The notes beneath the pieces are model-generated. The model did not search any database. It worked only from the letters and a program-made list of their open reading frames with translations, and had not been told where the DNA came from. DNA of 64,000 nt from Haliclona indistincta (lineage: Eukaryota; Porifera; Demospongiae; Haplosclerida; Chalinidae): the NCBI GenBank assembly GCA_964017065.1, contig OZ024783.1:16254561-16318560 (forward strand), in the 5' to 3' direction. Every line of letters starts with the position of its first letter. Within the stretch, counting starts at the first letter, position 1. Made by a program: the position numbers and the translations under genes. Positions 55,501 to 62,165 of the stretch are shown one piece after another.

Positions 55501-58500
55501 TCATTACACCACATACTGGCAGCAGCATCACACTGTGATTGCTAATGAGACACACTCCATTCGTACTAGACAATGCTTTATTATTCGTACTGGTTGTGAT
55601 TTGTACAAGATTCATTCACAATGTCAGCAATACAATGACCCAGTTGACAGCACCTACCTGTGGTTCATCATCCCTCAGCTCCTCAATGGTCTCTCTTCTC
55701 TGCTTGTCTCCATGACAGTATTCGAGTTCATCTGTGCCCAGGCTCCTCGCACTACCCATGGTCTGCTCATTGGCCTGTGGTATGCCACCTTCAGCATCAG
55801 GTACTTAGCTGTTGGCATTCTAGACAATCTCATCATTGAGAGGAGGTCCTGGCTGATATATGAAGGAGTGAAGGGGTTTCTGATCCTGGTGTCTCTGGTA
55901 CTGTTCTCATGTGTGTCAAATCGTTACCGTTACCGACAGCGAGATGAGATAGTCAATGTGCAGGGGATGATTGAGGACACTCACGAGAGGTGGTTAGACC
56001 AGGAGGAGGAGTACATGCAAGAGCGAAAAATGATTATTCATAACATTGGATCGTATAGTTCTGTCCCTGTGTCGTAATTAGTATGCAATTGTTTATTGAT
56101 TAATTATTAGACTATAGTATAGTTGCTAGTGCAATATGCTTTGATCTGTCAAGACTGATGTCAATAGTAATATTAGTTTAACCTGCTCAGATGTGCACAG
56201 TATTATCTTTTGTATACTGTGATTCTGTGTGACCGTGCACTTCACATTACACATACTATCATAGTCGTATTGAATTGCTCAACATGCATTCTGCTGCCTT
56301 TTGGTCAAACTTAGCCTCGTCCCCAGGCTCTCGATATAGAGCCTGGTACACATTGTATGCGCATGCATTAATTATGTCCAAATATGGCATGATCAATTGA
56401 ATGGCATGATTCGGCAAATTCAACAGATTCGGTGAAAATCATGCCTTATTTGGACATAATTAATGCATGCGCATACAATGTGTACCAGGCCCTCTCCTCA
56501 GCTTTGGGAGGTGGGGCCTGGGGATGAGGCTAGGTCAAACTCTGCAGCATTTCTCAGAAAGAGAATCCCGTGTTAACGGGACGCGATCCGGATTGTATCC
56601 GGGTCGGAGTAATGCATGCATGCCGATAGATGATTATGTGCTATTTTTGCTGAGTGAACAACAATGTCTCTGCTAAGTGGAAGCAAGGTCATTGCATTAA
56701 TTTGCGTGGTTCTCTGCTATTGATTGATGGAAGGTCACGTGACAGATTTAATTCTCACTGATACAAATCGTGTTGTCTATAATTTCGTTGTGATGCAATG
56801 GTCTATTGTGGAACTGCAGGATGGAAGTTAACAATTCTTTTCATAAGAACGGCTAGTACCGTCACACTTTTTTGTTGAATTTCATATTATGTCAAAAAAT
56901 TGATTTACTAAATGAATTTTAACTCTGGAACATAACTTGTTTTTCTGTTGGGTTAACTAGCCTTTTCTTGAGACTACCCTTACCTTTTCTTGAGACTACC
57001 CTTGCAGATTACCCTTGCCTTTCCTGAGACAACCCTTGCCTTTTCCTAAGACAACCCTTGCCTTTTCCTAAGACAACCCTTGCCTTTTCCTGAGACTATA
57101 CCCTTGCCTTTTCTTGAGACTACCCCTAAGACTACCCTTGCCTTTTCTTGAGACTACCCCTGAGACTACCCTTGCCTTTTCTTGAGACTACCCCTGAGAC
57201 TATACCCTTGCCTTTTCTTGAGACTACCCCTGAGACTACCCTTGCCTTTTCTTGAGACTACCCCTGAGACTACCCTTGCCTTTTCTTGAGACTACCCCTG
57301 AGACTACCCTTGCCTTTTCTTGAGACTACCCCTGAGACTACCCTTGCCTTTTCCTGAGACTATACCCTTGCCTTTTCTTGAGACTACCCCTGAGACTACC
57401 CTTGCCTTTTCCTGTCTGGCGCGCATAGTCTCCTTGTTTCTTGTCCTCAAAGTTGTGAACATAAACTTTTTCGATAAAAAGGTTACTCATTGTTTGGGTT
57501 TGTAGTTGTAGCATTTATAGACAGATCAATAATATTTTTGAGCATGTTCGTTTCCAAATGACTTTTCGTTTTGTTTGCAGGTAAATACAGCAAGCTACTA
57601 GTGTCAGAAGAGGACCAGTGTGAGGATCTAGTTCTGTTTCTATCAATGTTGACCAACCTTACTACTAGAGACTACCTGGACTTCACCAATCAGCCAGGTA
57701 GGTGCATGAGCTGTAGAGCTATTGTGACACTGCTCGTTATACAGAATCTACTGTATTCTAAAATTTGCACGAAATAGATTTGCTTGTTCAAATTTGAAGT
57801 CAATTGTTAAAATTTGAAGTTAGATATTTCATAAAATTTTAAGTGTCACAAGAACACGTTTCATGTTTCTGAACAAGAGAATTTTATCTATGTGGAGGAC
57901 AGGAATTTTTGTTAGGCTATTGGCTGAGAACATGTAGCGCTTTCCAAGTTTGAAACTTTAGCACATTTCAGTAAGAAAATGTCAAAAATATGGTGCCATA
58001 TGTTATACGCTAGTAAATTGATAATGCAGGCTTTTGGTGTAGATCTCATTATGTATTGTGGTTCTGATGTGTAGAGGGCAGTATCAAGCCGGTCGAGGTG
58101 GTGCTCAGTGGTCTCAAAATTGTGCTGCCGCTACTGGATGACGAGCTACTCAAGGTATTAAAAATATGCATTTATAATTATGTGAAAATTGTACCGTATA
58201 GCGGGAAATGTTCGCGGGAGAAAATGTTCGCGAATGCGCATTTCGCGAATCAGCGCTATTGCCCTATCTTTGTGAACAAAAAAACAAGACATTCGCGGAT
58301 AATATTTTCACGAATAGCCTGTAATTCGCAAAAATTTCCCGCTATACGGTATATTACTCTTGTAATGCACCTTTCTCCTATACCTCCTTCTCTTTAGTTT
58401 CCCACTTTATGCCAGCATTGCTATCAACTACTGAACTATGTGTGTGAAATATTTCCCGATCATCTCTTCACTTTATCCGACCAACTCTTTCTGGCAGTTG

Positions 58501-59762
58501 CTCAGTTGTTAGAAAGAGGTTTGACATGGTAAGATAATATAAAAACGGTGTACAGCATACTATCAATGAGTCTACATTGCATTTCAAACTCGTAGTTTAT
58601 AGGAAAGTTGAACTTAAAATTTATCATTCTGTTCTTTTTCTTGTTTAGCTATGGTGGTGATATATGTCGACTGAGTGTGGAGTGTGTGGAGTCCATTGCA
58701 GCTTGCTCCAGCAAGAACCCATCCCTCACTGTCACTCACACACTAGAACACTTCCTCAAGGTACACTACAGAATATCAAAAAAAATTTAAGCTTAAGTCA
58801 ACAAGTACCATGAATCTTAGTGCATTTGGTGATGAACTATTTTGCTATAATAATTTTCTGGAAAAAAATTCAGAGCGTTTTTAAAAATTCCTTTTTTAAT
58901 TAAAGTGCACTCTAATTTTGTTGTCGCTTTAACTTGTTTCTTTGCTCTTTAATAGCTTGTGTTTGAGCAGATGTTAAGTGTTGTGTTCGATACCGATCTC
59001 TTATCACCGTATTCTGGCGCTGTCTTCATGTTGATATGTGCTCAACAGGTTAGTAACACCAGGACATCATACAGAATGTTTTTCACGTGTTAAAGGTTGA
59101 TCGACTTTTTAAGGGGAGGGGGTCTGAAGTATACCCCAGAAAATTAATTTTAGCAATTTTAACCCCTCTGAGAGTGATTTTCAGGCCTTCAAAGGTGTTT
59201 TAGACCACAAATTTAACATGATTCTAGGTGGAAACTGGATTCTATGGGGAATCCCATTTTCCTAGGACGCTGTATGAAACCCAAACACAACTGTACTTTG
59301 AATCGTGTACTGCTGGTCTGCTGATACATGTTGAATGATCTTGTTTTCTTCACCAACACCTATTGAGATCGAGCTTCGAAAATGACACTCAAGCCTGCTT
59401 GTTTGTGCACACAGTAGAATAAGAAACTTGTAGGGTCTTTGATGTGCTCTTATATAGCAGTATACATGTATAAAAGCTTTCTAGAATCTATTCTGATTTT
59501 GTCTCAAAACCTGAGTGCATGCAATAAGCAAAAATGTTGTCTATTTTACCATTCATCTCTGCAGGAGTTGTATGTTCAGTTCACTAGTGCATTGCTGTCC
59601 AGCGTCACAAATCCTGACCACCAGAAGAAGCTTCTCTCTGCTCTGCAATCACTCACTCCTCCATCCTTGCAATTAGATAACTCACAGAACAGCAAGAGAC
59701 AGTTTAAGAAAAATATGCAAGAATTTCTACCAGACATTAGAGGCTGCGTTTGTCTAAAATAG
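29108..59762 (+). CDS. XPO4: Exportin-4 (importin-beta family nuclear export receptor)
   Basis: The model is join(29108..29158, 29230..29335, 30199..30340, 31685..31832, 32374..32648, 32769..32868, 47382..47548, 50986..51169, 51492..52259, 52374..52543, 52644..52806, 52982..53275, 53338..53404, 57581..57697, 58075..58154, 58398..58528, 58649..58760, 58956..59048, 59565..59762). All 18 junctions keep phase and 1121 residues result, close to vertebrate exportin-4 (about 1150). Matching landmarks are VCKHIL near residue 50, [19 protein letters not shown] near 60, [11 protein letters not shown] in exon 9, CGLTDAS in exon 12 and the C-terminal GCVCLK. XPO4 is a HEAT-repeat, Ran-GTP-dependent carrier that exports eIF5A and Smad3. 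The exon 5 donor (TTA/gtgtgg) is weak and chosen by phase. Introns 6, 7 and 13 host other genes. Confidence 0.93.
29470..29725. mobile_element. Inverted-repeat element in XPO4 intron 2
   Basis: gctgcttgtctcaatgaaa near 29,531 is inverted as ttttcattgagacaagcag near 29,686. An inner pair, gtgcactggaagtgtac / cacttccagtgcac, lies inside. No gene. Confidence 0.6.
30341..31190. other. XPO4 intron 3, nothing recognised
   Basis: No recognised gene or clear element before the CT-rich array. Confidence 0.5.
31191..31680. repeat. (CT)n/(CCTT)n pyrimidine array
   Basis: Almost 500 bases of polypyrimidine with two pure CT runs and a repeated motif, ctccctccttcccatcctac, seen three to four times. It ends directly at the acceptor of XPO4 exon 4 (31,684). 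Confidence 0.95.
32089..32362. repeat. CT-rich polypyrimidine array before exon 5
   Basis: A second long CT array lies immediately upstream of the exon 5 acceptor at 32,373. The block tctccctctgactttcccc repeats about three times within it. Confidence 0.95.
33438..33550. repeat. 53-bp tandem repeat (two full copies)
   Basis: The block ccctcccgacgatccttagg ... ggccgaaggccc is repeated with period 53, and a third copy starts at 33,544. It lies inside the insertion just described. Confidence 0.85.
33582..33601. repeat. Short TTTAGGG telomere-like repeat
   Basis: About three units of gtttagg run consecutively inside an intron. The unit is not the TTAGGG of animal telomeres. Confidence 0.6.
33944..34512. 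mobile_element. ATGCCTCGGTGG-family MITE (fullest copy)
   Basis: The left end atgcctcggtgggcagagcc folds on cacgaggcat. The right end is caccgaggcatctgcacc. Further copies or fragments are near 400-435, 1,850-2,345, 34,515-34,965, 44,435-45,000, 47,879-48,210 and 60,217-60,650. Non-coding interior. Confidence 0.7.
34513..34965. repeat. Second, diverged copy of the same MITE
   Basis: It shares with the preceding copy ttgcggcgcacgctgcaa, ctacaggatagcagcgca and the end acctaggcatctgcacctttggtg, so the two copies lie head to tail. Confidence 0.6.
35050..35617. mobile_element. MITE with TACCGTATAACCGG ends
   Basis: Left end taccgtataaccggtaattt, right end aaattaccggttatacggta, 568 bp apart. The inner subterminal repeats are attttcg/cgaaaat. 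The ORFs on both strands within it are not recognisable. Confidence 0.8.
35618..36157. other. XPO4 intron 6, nothing recognised
   Basis: Sequence between the MITE and the 3' end of the first fibrinogen-like gene, with no recognised feature. Confidence 0.5.
36158..37228 (-). CDS. Secreted fibrinogen-like protein, copy 1
   Basis: The model is complement(join(36158..36937, 36989..37095, 37165..37228)), 316 residues. Exon 1 encodes a hydrophobic signal peptide (residues 1-21). Exon 2 encodes a short Cys region ([18 protein letters not shown]). Exon 3 holds a fibrinogen-C-like domain: [75 protein letters not shown]. This Cys-rich variant is common in sponges and other marine invertebrates, where it is thought to bind carbohydrate or microbial surfaces; the role here is inferred. 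The gene lies inside XPO4 intron 6 on the opposite strand. Confidence 0.85.
37229..38035. other. XPO4 intron 6, upstream of fibrinogen-like copy 1
   Basis: It should hold the promoter of the copy-1 gene. No clear TATA element or repeat was recognised. Confidence 0.4.
38036..39468. mobile_element. Nested piggyBac-type elements inside a palindrome
   Basis: Two TTAA-flanked elements with GGTGGCGGG ends stand side by side: 38,068-38,738 and 38,735-39,434, sharing one TTAA. The second is an almost perfect palindrome with arms of about 340 bp (38,945-39,060 is exactly inverted at 39,112-39,232). The pair is flanked by inverse copies of aataagttaatggttgttag / ggtgtgcaccc, left 38,036-38,067 and right 39,435-39,467. 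No transposase frame. Confidence 0.85.
39595..39785. repeat. Segment duplicated at 44,075-44,240
   Basis: Shared blocks include aatctaattagcactgc, ggatactcagatgcaggag and gctcaatg. The related copy lies beside fibrinogen-like copy 2, so this is part of the same segmental duplication. Confidence 0.6.
39910..41215 (+). pseudogene. Decayed IS3-like integrase-type transposase
   Basis: A helix-turn-helix-like start ([20 protein letters not shown], then [19 protein letters not shown]) is followed by an integrase-core region resembling eukaryotic IS3-like (IS3EU-type) transposases: [51 protein letters not shown]. The reading frame is broken: a frame change near 40,430, a stop after FSR at about 40,510 with the next block in another frame, and further shifts near 40,840 and 40,910. 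Where relatives usually have an Asp before KGGEN, this copy has His (CHKGGEN), which would remove a catalytic residue. It is an old, inactive copy in XPO4 intron 6; no terminal repeats were identified. Confidence 0.75.
41216..42905. repeat. XPO4 intron 6, low-complexity and duplicated sequence
   Basis: 41,795-41,915 is a degenerate repeat of tcgacaatcgattctcggaa. 41,990-42,090 holds two copies of gaggacaggctgcagcaaat. 42,375-42,640 matches 45,160-45,410 (ctactctagcttgctgctg; ggctaagggg) as part of the segmental duplication. No gene seen. Confidence 0.6.
42906..43959 (-). CDS. Secreted fibrinogen-like protein, copy 2
   Basis: The model is complement(join(42906..43676, 43729..43835, 43905..43959)), 310 residues. 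The exon plan matches copy 1: a signal peptide (about 18 residues), the 107-bp Cys exon, then the fibrinogen-C-like exon with [66 protein letters not shown] and DDIELRLL. Most cysteines of copy 1 are kept, while the loop between HVWTYAAG and YYCESG differs, as expected for a diversifying lectin-like surface. It is nested antisense in XPO4 intron 6, with an eroded transporter fragment on its upstream side. Confidence 0.85.
44075..45000. repeat. Duplicated segment with MITE insertion
   Basis: 44,075-44,240 matches 39,595-39,785. 44,435-45,000 is an ATGCCTCGGTGG-family copy (ends gcaccataggtacagatgcc and ccacccaccgagac) inserted between it and a sequence at 45,003 that continues the match (atagttgtgtggtacaactta). 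Confidence 0.6.
45425..46390 (+). pseudogene. Decayed 5' fragment of the POT/SLC15-like transporter
   Basis: 45,913-46,000 reads like the start of the intact transporter at 54,335 ([13 protein letters not shown] here against [14 protein letters not shown]), but the ATG is changed and the frame soon stops. Near 46,250 actcttgggtcacgtgacag matches the transporter's ctcgtgggtcacctgacag. The upstream 45,430-45,900 is shared with 49,685-50,150 and in part with 56,105-56,290, so promoter-side sequence was duplicated too. Confidence 0.7.
46389..46575. repeat. Hairpin plus aaaagtgtattat repeats
   Basis: A perfect short palindrome (cacttttttgttgattat and its inverse) at 46,389-46,422 is followed by repeats of aaaagtgtattat and a second palindrome, taattgtttcat/atgaaacaatta. 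Confidence 0.8.
46575..47185. mobile_element. Related copy of the 17,464-18,068 element
   Basis: 46,575-46,830 is inversely similar to 17,540-17,790, and the far end reads tttaaagggttaa, the family's terminal motif. Truncated or diverged; non-coding. Confidence 0.6.
47549..48547. other. XPO4 intron 7 start; one MITE fragment
   Basis: 47,879-48,210 begins atgcctcagtgggcggagcc and is a truncated ATGCCTCGGTGG-family copy. A small hairpin (gtatccctatcag / ctgatatagggatac) is at 48,209-48,243. No gene seen. Confidence 0.5.
48548..49602 (-). pseudogene. Fibrinogen-like copy 3 with a premature stop
   Basis: The same three-exon plan is seen: complement(join(48548..49312, 49363..49469, 49539..49602)). 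Signal peptide, Cys exon and fibrinogen-C-like exon are present and splice sites are intact. At 48,902-48,904 an in-frame TGA replaces the codon that in copy 1 encodes Arg/Gln-like sequence before HIWTYA; the frame then runs on to the normal end ([14 protein letters not shown]). The change looks like CGA to TGA, a CpG transition. The protein would lose about 118 C-terminal residues. It may be a recent pseudogene, a polymorphic null or a base-call error. Confidence 0.8.
49685..50410 (+). pseudogene. Second decayed transporter 5' fragment
   Basis: It matches 45,430-46,110 block by block (ggttttcaaaatgtgctagtg region; cgattttctgttgtcttgta; gggctttggtcaattttt) and so also the transporter start at 54,335. 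It is shorter and more eroded, with no usable frame. Confidence 0.65.
50411..50985. other. XPO4 intron 7 end, nothing recognised
   Basis: No recognised gene or repeat before the exon 8 acceptor. Confidence 0.5.
53405..54301. other. XPO4 intron 13, upstream of the transporter
   Basis: A short tandem repeat of ggctgtgacgttggcgttgt is at 53,770-53,825. Otherwise AT-rich; it should include the transporter promoter. Confidence 0.5.
54302..56077 (+). CDS. POT/SLC15-like proton-coupled transporter, intronless
   Basis: A single open frame of 591 residues from the first ATG (54,302), or 580 from the second (54,335). The second opens [14 protein letters not shown] and is the start shared with the eroded copies. 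About 11-12 hydrophobic segments in two groups surround a large hydrophilic loop (about 245-300, including [20 protein letters not shown]). Features of the proton-dependent oligopeptide transporter family are the [13 protein letters not shown] segment near residue 145 and the C-terminal half layout. The family imports di/tripeptides or related solutes at plasma or lysosomal membranes; the substrate here is unknown. It lies in XPO4 intron 13 in the same orientation, and the lack of introns in an intron-rich genome suggests retroposition or loss. Confidence 0.8.
   Translation: MCYAVVSSKSNMKLRGSLLVIFCCLAVELCNLSQKGYILFSLGLPSRLVIFIAQGVLFLLYPLVGHLTDVYLTRYRSLKWSFGILFCVISAIFIYFGIDTVIMNTCDTVYSHRIVWLAGRLLVAILCLVYFIGLGLFQANAIQFGLDQLLEAPTPQLIAFIHWYYWAQNVGSLALFYIIGSEVSMVYGIAELSNGTVDQAMNGNLNNTVFISLSFVIIFTVIVSVLFTFCASKKHFYIQKTGLNPFKNVYKVLKYSWKHKIPEHRSAFTYWEEDIPRRIDLGKNKYGGPFTNEEVEDTKTFLRILPLLLCLFGYHLAGDGYSAPEQLQRTSCPSLPVLLLIVINPLHMSTLVAVVGIPLYRLVIVKVIPRLKNVRMLTKMWIGLYLSLLQVVLYIIVVVSHYTTYWQQHHTVIANETHSIRTRQCFIIRTGCDLYKIHSQCQQYNDPVDSTYLWFIIPQLLNGLSSLLVSMTVFEFICAQAPRTTHGLLIGLWYATFSIRYLAVGILDNLIIERRSWLIYEGVKGFLILVSLVLFSCVSNRYRYRQRDEIVNVQGMIEDTHERWLDQEEEYMQERKMIIHNIGSYSSVPVS
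56105..56870 (+). pseudogene. Third decayed transporter 5' fragment, with MITE inside
   Basis: 56,105-56,310 and 56,542-56,870 together match the 45,770-46,390 relic (gtgttaacgggacgcgatcc; ggtcacgtgacagattta; gcaggatggaagttaac). A palindromic MITE at 56,312-56,532 interrupts it. Confidence 0.65.
56312..56532. mobile_element. Palindromic MITE with 9-bp target duplication
   Basis: The ends tagcctcgtccccaggc and gcctggggatgaggcta are inverse; the inner arms (attgtatgcgcatgcattaa) are also inverse. GGTCAAACT flanks both sides (56,303-56,311 and 56,533-56,541), a clean 9-bp duplication as made by Mutator-like transposases. Confidence 0.85.
56960..57418. repeat. Minisatellite, ~34-bp unit
   Basis: About a dozen units of the type cccttgccttttcttgagac + tacccctgagacta, with length variants. 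It is in XPO4 intron 13. Confidence 0.95.
58192..58351. mobile_element. 160-bp MITE with TACCGTATAGCGGG ends
   Basis: Left end taccgtatagcgggaaat, right end atttcccgctatacggta. The outer TACCGTATA matches the larger element at 35,050-35,617, so the two may share a transposase. Confidence 0.8.
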
Positions 59763-61112
59763 TTTCAGTATTGTCATAATATGTTTTGTTGTAACATTGA
59801 ATCAATTTTTTGAAATTTTATGGTGCAGGTCAGAGGGATGTAACGGTTACTTTTAAACTGTAATCATTGTAATTACCAACAAATTCAGAGGTTTTGGTAA
59901 CACGATTACTATTAACTACTTCCTCAGTCGAATAAATGATTACTTGAGAATTATTATTACATTTCGATCGCACAAACACACAGCCAGAAATAAAGGCATG
60001 GTTTTGGTTAGCGAATAAAATATTTTTACAGCTCAGGACATCACAGCTGCTTGCCTTCTTTCCCCAAGTGACAAACTGTCAATAATACGTATGTTCACTT
60101 ACATTGAAATTGTAATTGTAGTTGCCCAATTACAACAAAATGAATTACCATTACCAACTACACATGCAGAGGTTCAAATTCACCATTACGCGTATGATTA
60201 CCCAGCCAATTGCTACCAGATGCCTCGGTGGATTTATTCAACTGAGACATCTGCACCTGTTTTGCTATTTTGTTGTTGCATGCACACTGGACATGCTTAG
60301 ACAGCAGACAGCAACTACAGGTATGATTCTTAATTTTCCTTCAATCACAGTGCAGGGGGTTGAAGCTGTAGAAATTTATTAGAAGCCAAACAGTGCTGAC
60401 CACATGGTGTGACTATTATTACTGGGCGTGTCTACAATGTTAGTACGCGAGTGAGTTGCTTGTAGCCTAGCTGCTAGCATTTTCTGGACCAGCGCGCTGC
60501 TATCCAGCAATATAAATCTAACCTACAAACTACTCAGTAGGCAGTCTAGAACGAAGCTTTAATTGTATCAAACTTTCGCTAGTTCAAAACCTAAATAATA
60601 TCGTGCATTTATCTGGACTCTTAAACTGACCATACCTACAAACCAGCTGAAGTGGTCACTAAGCTAGTGTACTTGCCAGCAAGGTAGAGAACAAATGCAT
60701 TGAAGTGAATTGAAGCAGGTACAGGTATGCCAGACAAGAAGATACCCGGTATGGTGCCAGTACCAAATTGACAGGAATGACGTCTTTCTCAACAACAACG
60801 TACGCTTGGATTACTAAGAGCTGTCTGCTGCTGTACTGCTCTTCTCTGATGTAACAAGGTCCCGTGACGTACGGCTCGTTGAACATTTTACAGTGATCCT
60901 AATTGCGCATTGATCGCTCAATCCTGTGGAAACTGTCTTTGGCGAACCGACAATAATTTTGCGCATGCGCGTTTAACTTTCCGAGTCTAGTACACCGGCA
61001 TACTGTATATAGTCGCTATATAGGCCAGGCGTACGTGGTATGGTGCCGTGGTCGTTGAAGTTGTCTCGGTTGTTAAAGTTGTCAAGCTTCCTTTCGTTTT
61101 CAGCTGTCCGTC
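59763..61112. other. Intergenic XPO4 / death-domain gene
   Basis: 60,217-60,650 is an ATGCCTCGGTGG-family copy (cagatgcctcggtggattta; ctgagacatctgcacc). The last 150 bases before 61,113 are the presumed promoter, with the cgcatgcgcg palindrome at 60,962-60,971. No other gene seen. Confidence 0.55.
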
Positions 61113-61486
61113 ATGGCTCAAGCTGCCCTCACGGCTACAGTACAAGGTAAGACCACACTATCTTTGTTGATCATGATGTCATCTATTTCATGTCCTGTGC
61201 TCAGATTTCAATGTAGACTCAGTTTTGTTTGAGCTTCAAAGAGCTAAGTTTCCCTCTCACAAGTGGAAATCTCTCGCCAATGGTCTGCGAATTGCCAGTG
61301 TCGTTTCAAACATCGAAGCTAATTGTAGAGACACGGTTGGTATGCTTCAGGAGCTAATCTCTCGGTGGGTAGGCAGCACTACCGGCAACCAGTGGGTCAT
61401 GTTGATTGATGCTGTCGTGATGTGTGACGAGCCTGCTGTAGCTCAAGTGCTAACTACAGCAGTTGGTTGCCCTCTAGCTCACTCAG
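61113..61486 (+). CDS. Death-domain protein, 5' exons only
   Basis: The two exons are 61113..61146 and 61205..61486, with agreeing phase (1). They encode MAQAALTATVQD then a helical segment, LFELQRAKFPSHKWKSLANG ... IASVVSNIEANCRD ... LQELISRWVG ... NQWVMLIDAV, and then DEPAVAQVL. The pattern of a W in helix 2 and a second W at the start of helix 5 fits a death domain, the fold used in receptor and adaptor signalling to caspases and NF-kB. The exon ends at actcag/gtacta in phase 1, so more exons must follow; none could be assigned with confidence in the remaining 2.5 kb, and the gene probably continues past the window. The neighbouring CARD-like gene suggests a local set of death-fold genes. 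Confidence 0.7.
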
Positions 61487-61623
61487 GTACTACAACAGAT
61501 AGTAATGCTGTTAAGTAAATTGTTAGTATGTGGACTTAATGTTCTGTTTAGAATAAAAGCAACATAGAATAATTTTATAATTATTATGTGTGTATTCACG
61601 CATTCTGTGTGGGCATGCAATAA

Positions 61624-62162
61624 GGCCGCGGTCACACTACGATAGCGATGACGGCAAATCACTGCGATCACGGTCACGACAGCAAATGCACGCGGTCACA
61701 CTACCAAAGATGGACGCCTTGCCGTTGTACCGACTTGGCTGACTACCGCTTTGCTACTCGCCTTTGCCGACTAACAAGGGTTTCGAGAGTGCACAGTTCA
61801 CTGTATTTTAAGGCATGAGTCCTTTTTTCGAAGCCAGCAAGCTGATCGTCTGAAATTCTTGACACGGACCACGACCCTCCAGCCGGTTTTCCTCACGATC
61901 ACCAGTTTTTCAGTTTCTCAAAAGAGCTGTTAGATCCGCTTTGTTCGATGTTTGGTTATCTTGGGACTCTAGCATGCACATTTGGCTCGATACTAGCTTT
62001 GTCGCAGTCATAACAGCTGTCGCAGTCGTAATCTTGGGCTCCAATGGAGCGACAACGTCTACTGTACGACTATGGCACGACAACGAATATAACGGACATA
62101 CCCGGAGAAAATGACGTCAATCTTGTCGTTGTCGCCAATTTTATCGTAGTGTGACCGAGGCC
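61624..62162. mobile_element. Harbinger-type MITE, TSD TAA
   Basis: Left end ggccgcggtcacactacgat, right end atcgtagtgtgaccgaggcc. TAA occurs on each side (61,621-61,623 and 62,163-62,165). It is in the intron after exon 2 of the death-domain gene and is non-coding. Confidence 0.8.
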
Positions 62163-62165
62163 TAA

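Noticed and set aside
57320..57505. [14 protein letters not shown] repeat ORF
   Set aside because: It is a translation of the 34-bp minisatellite.
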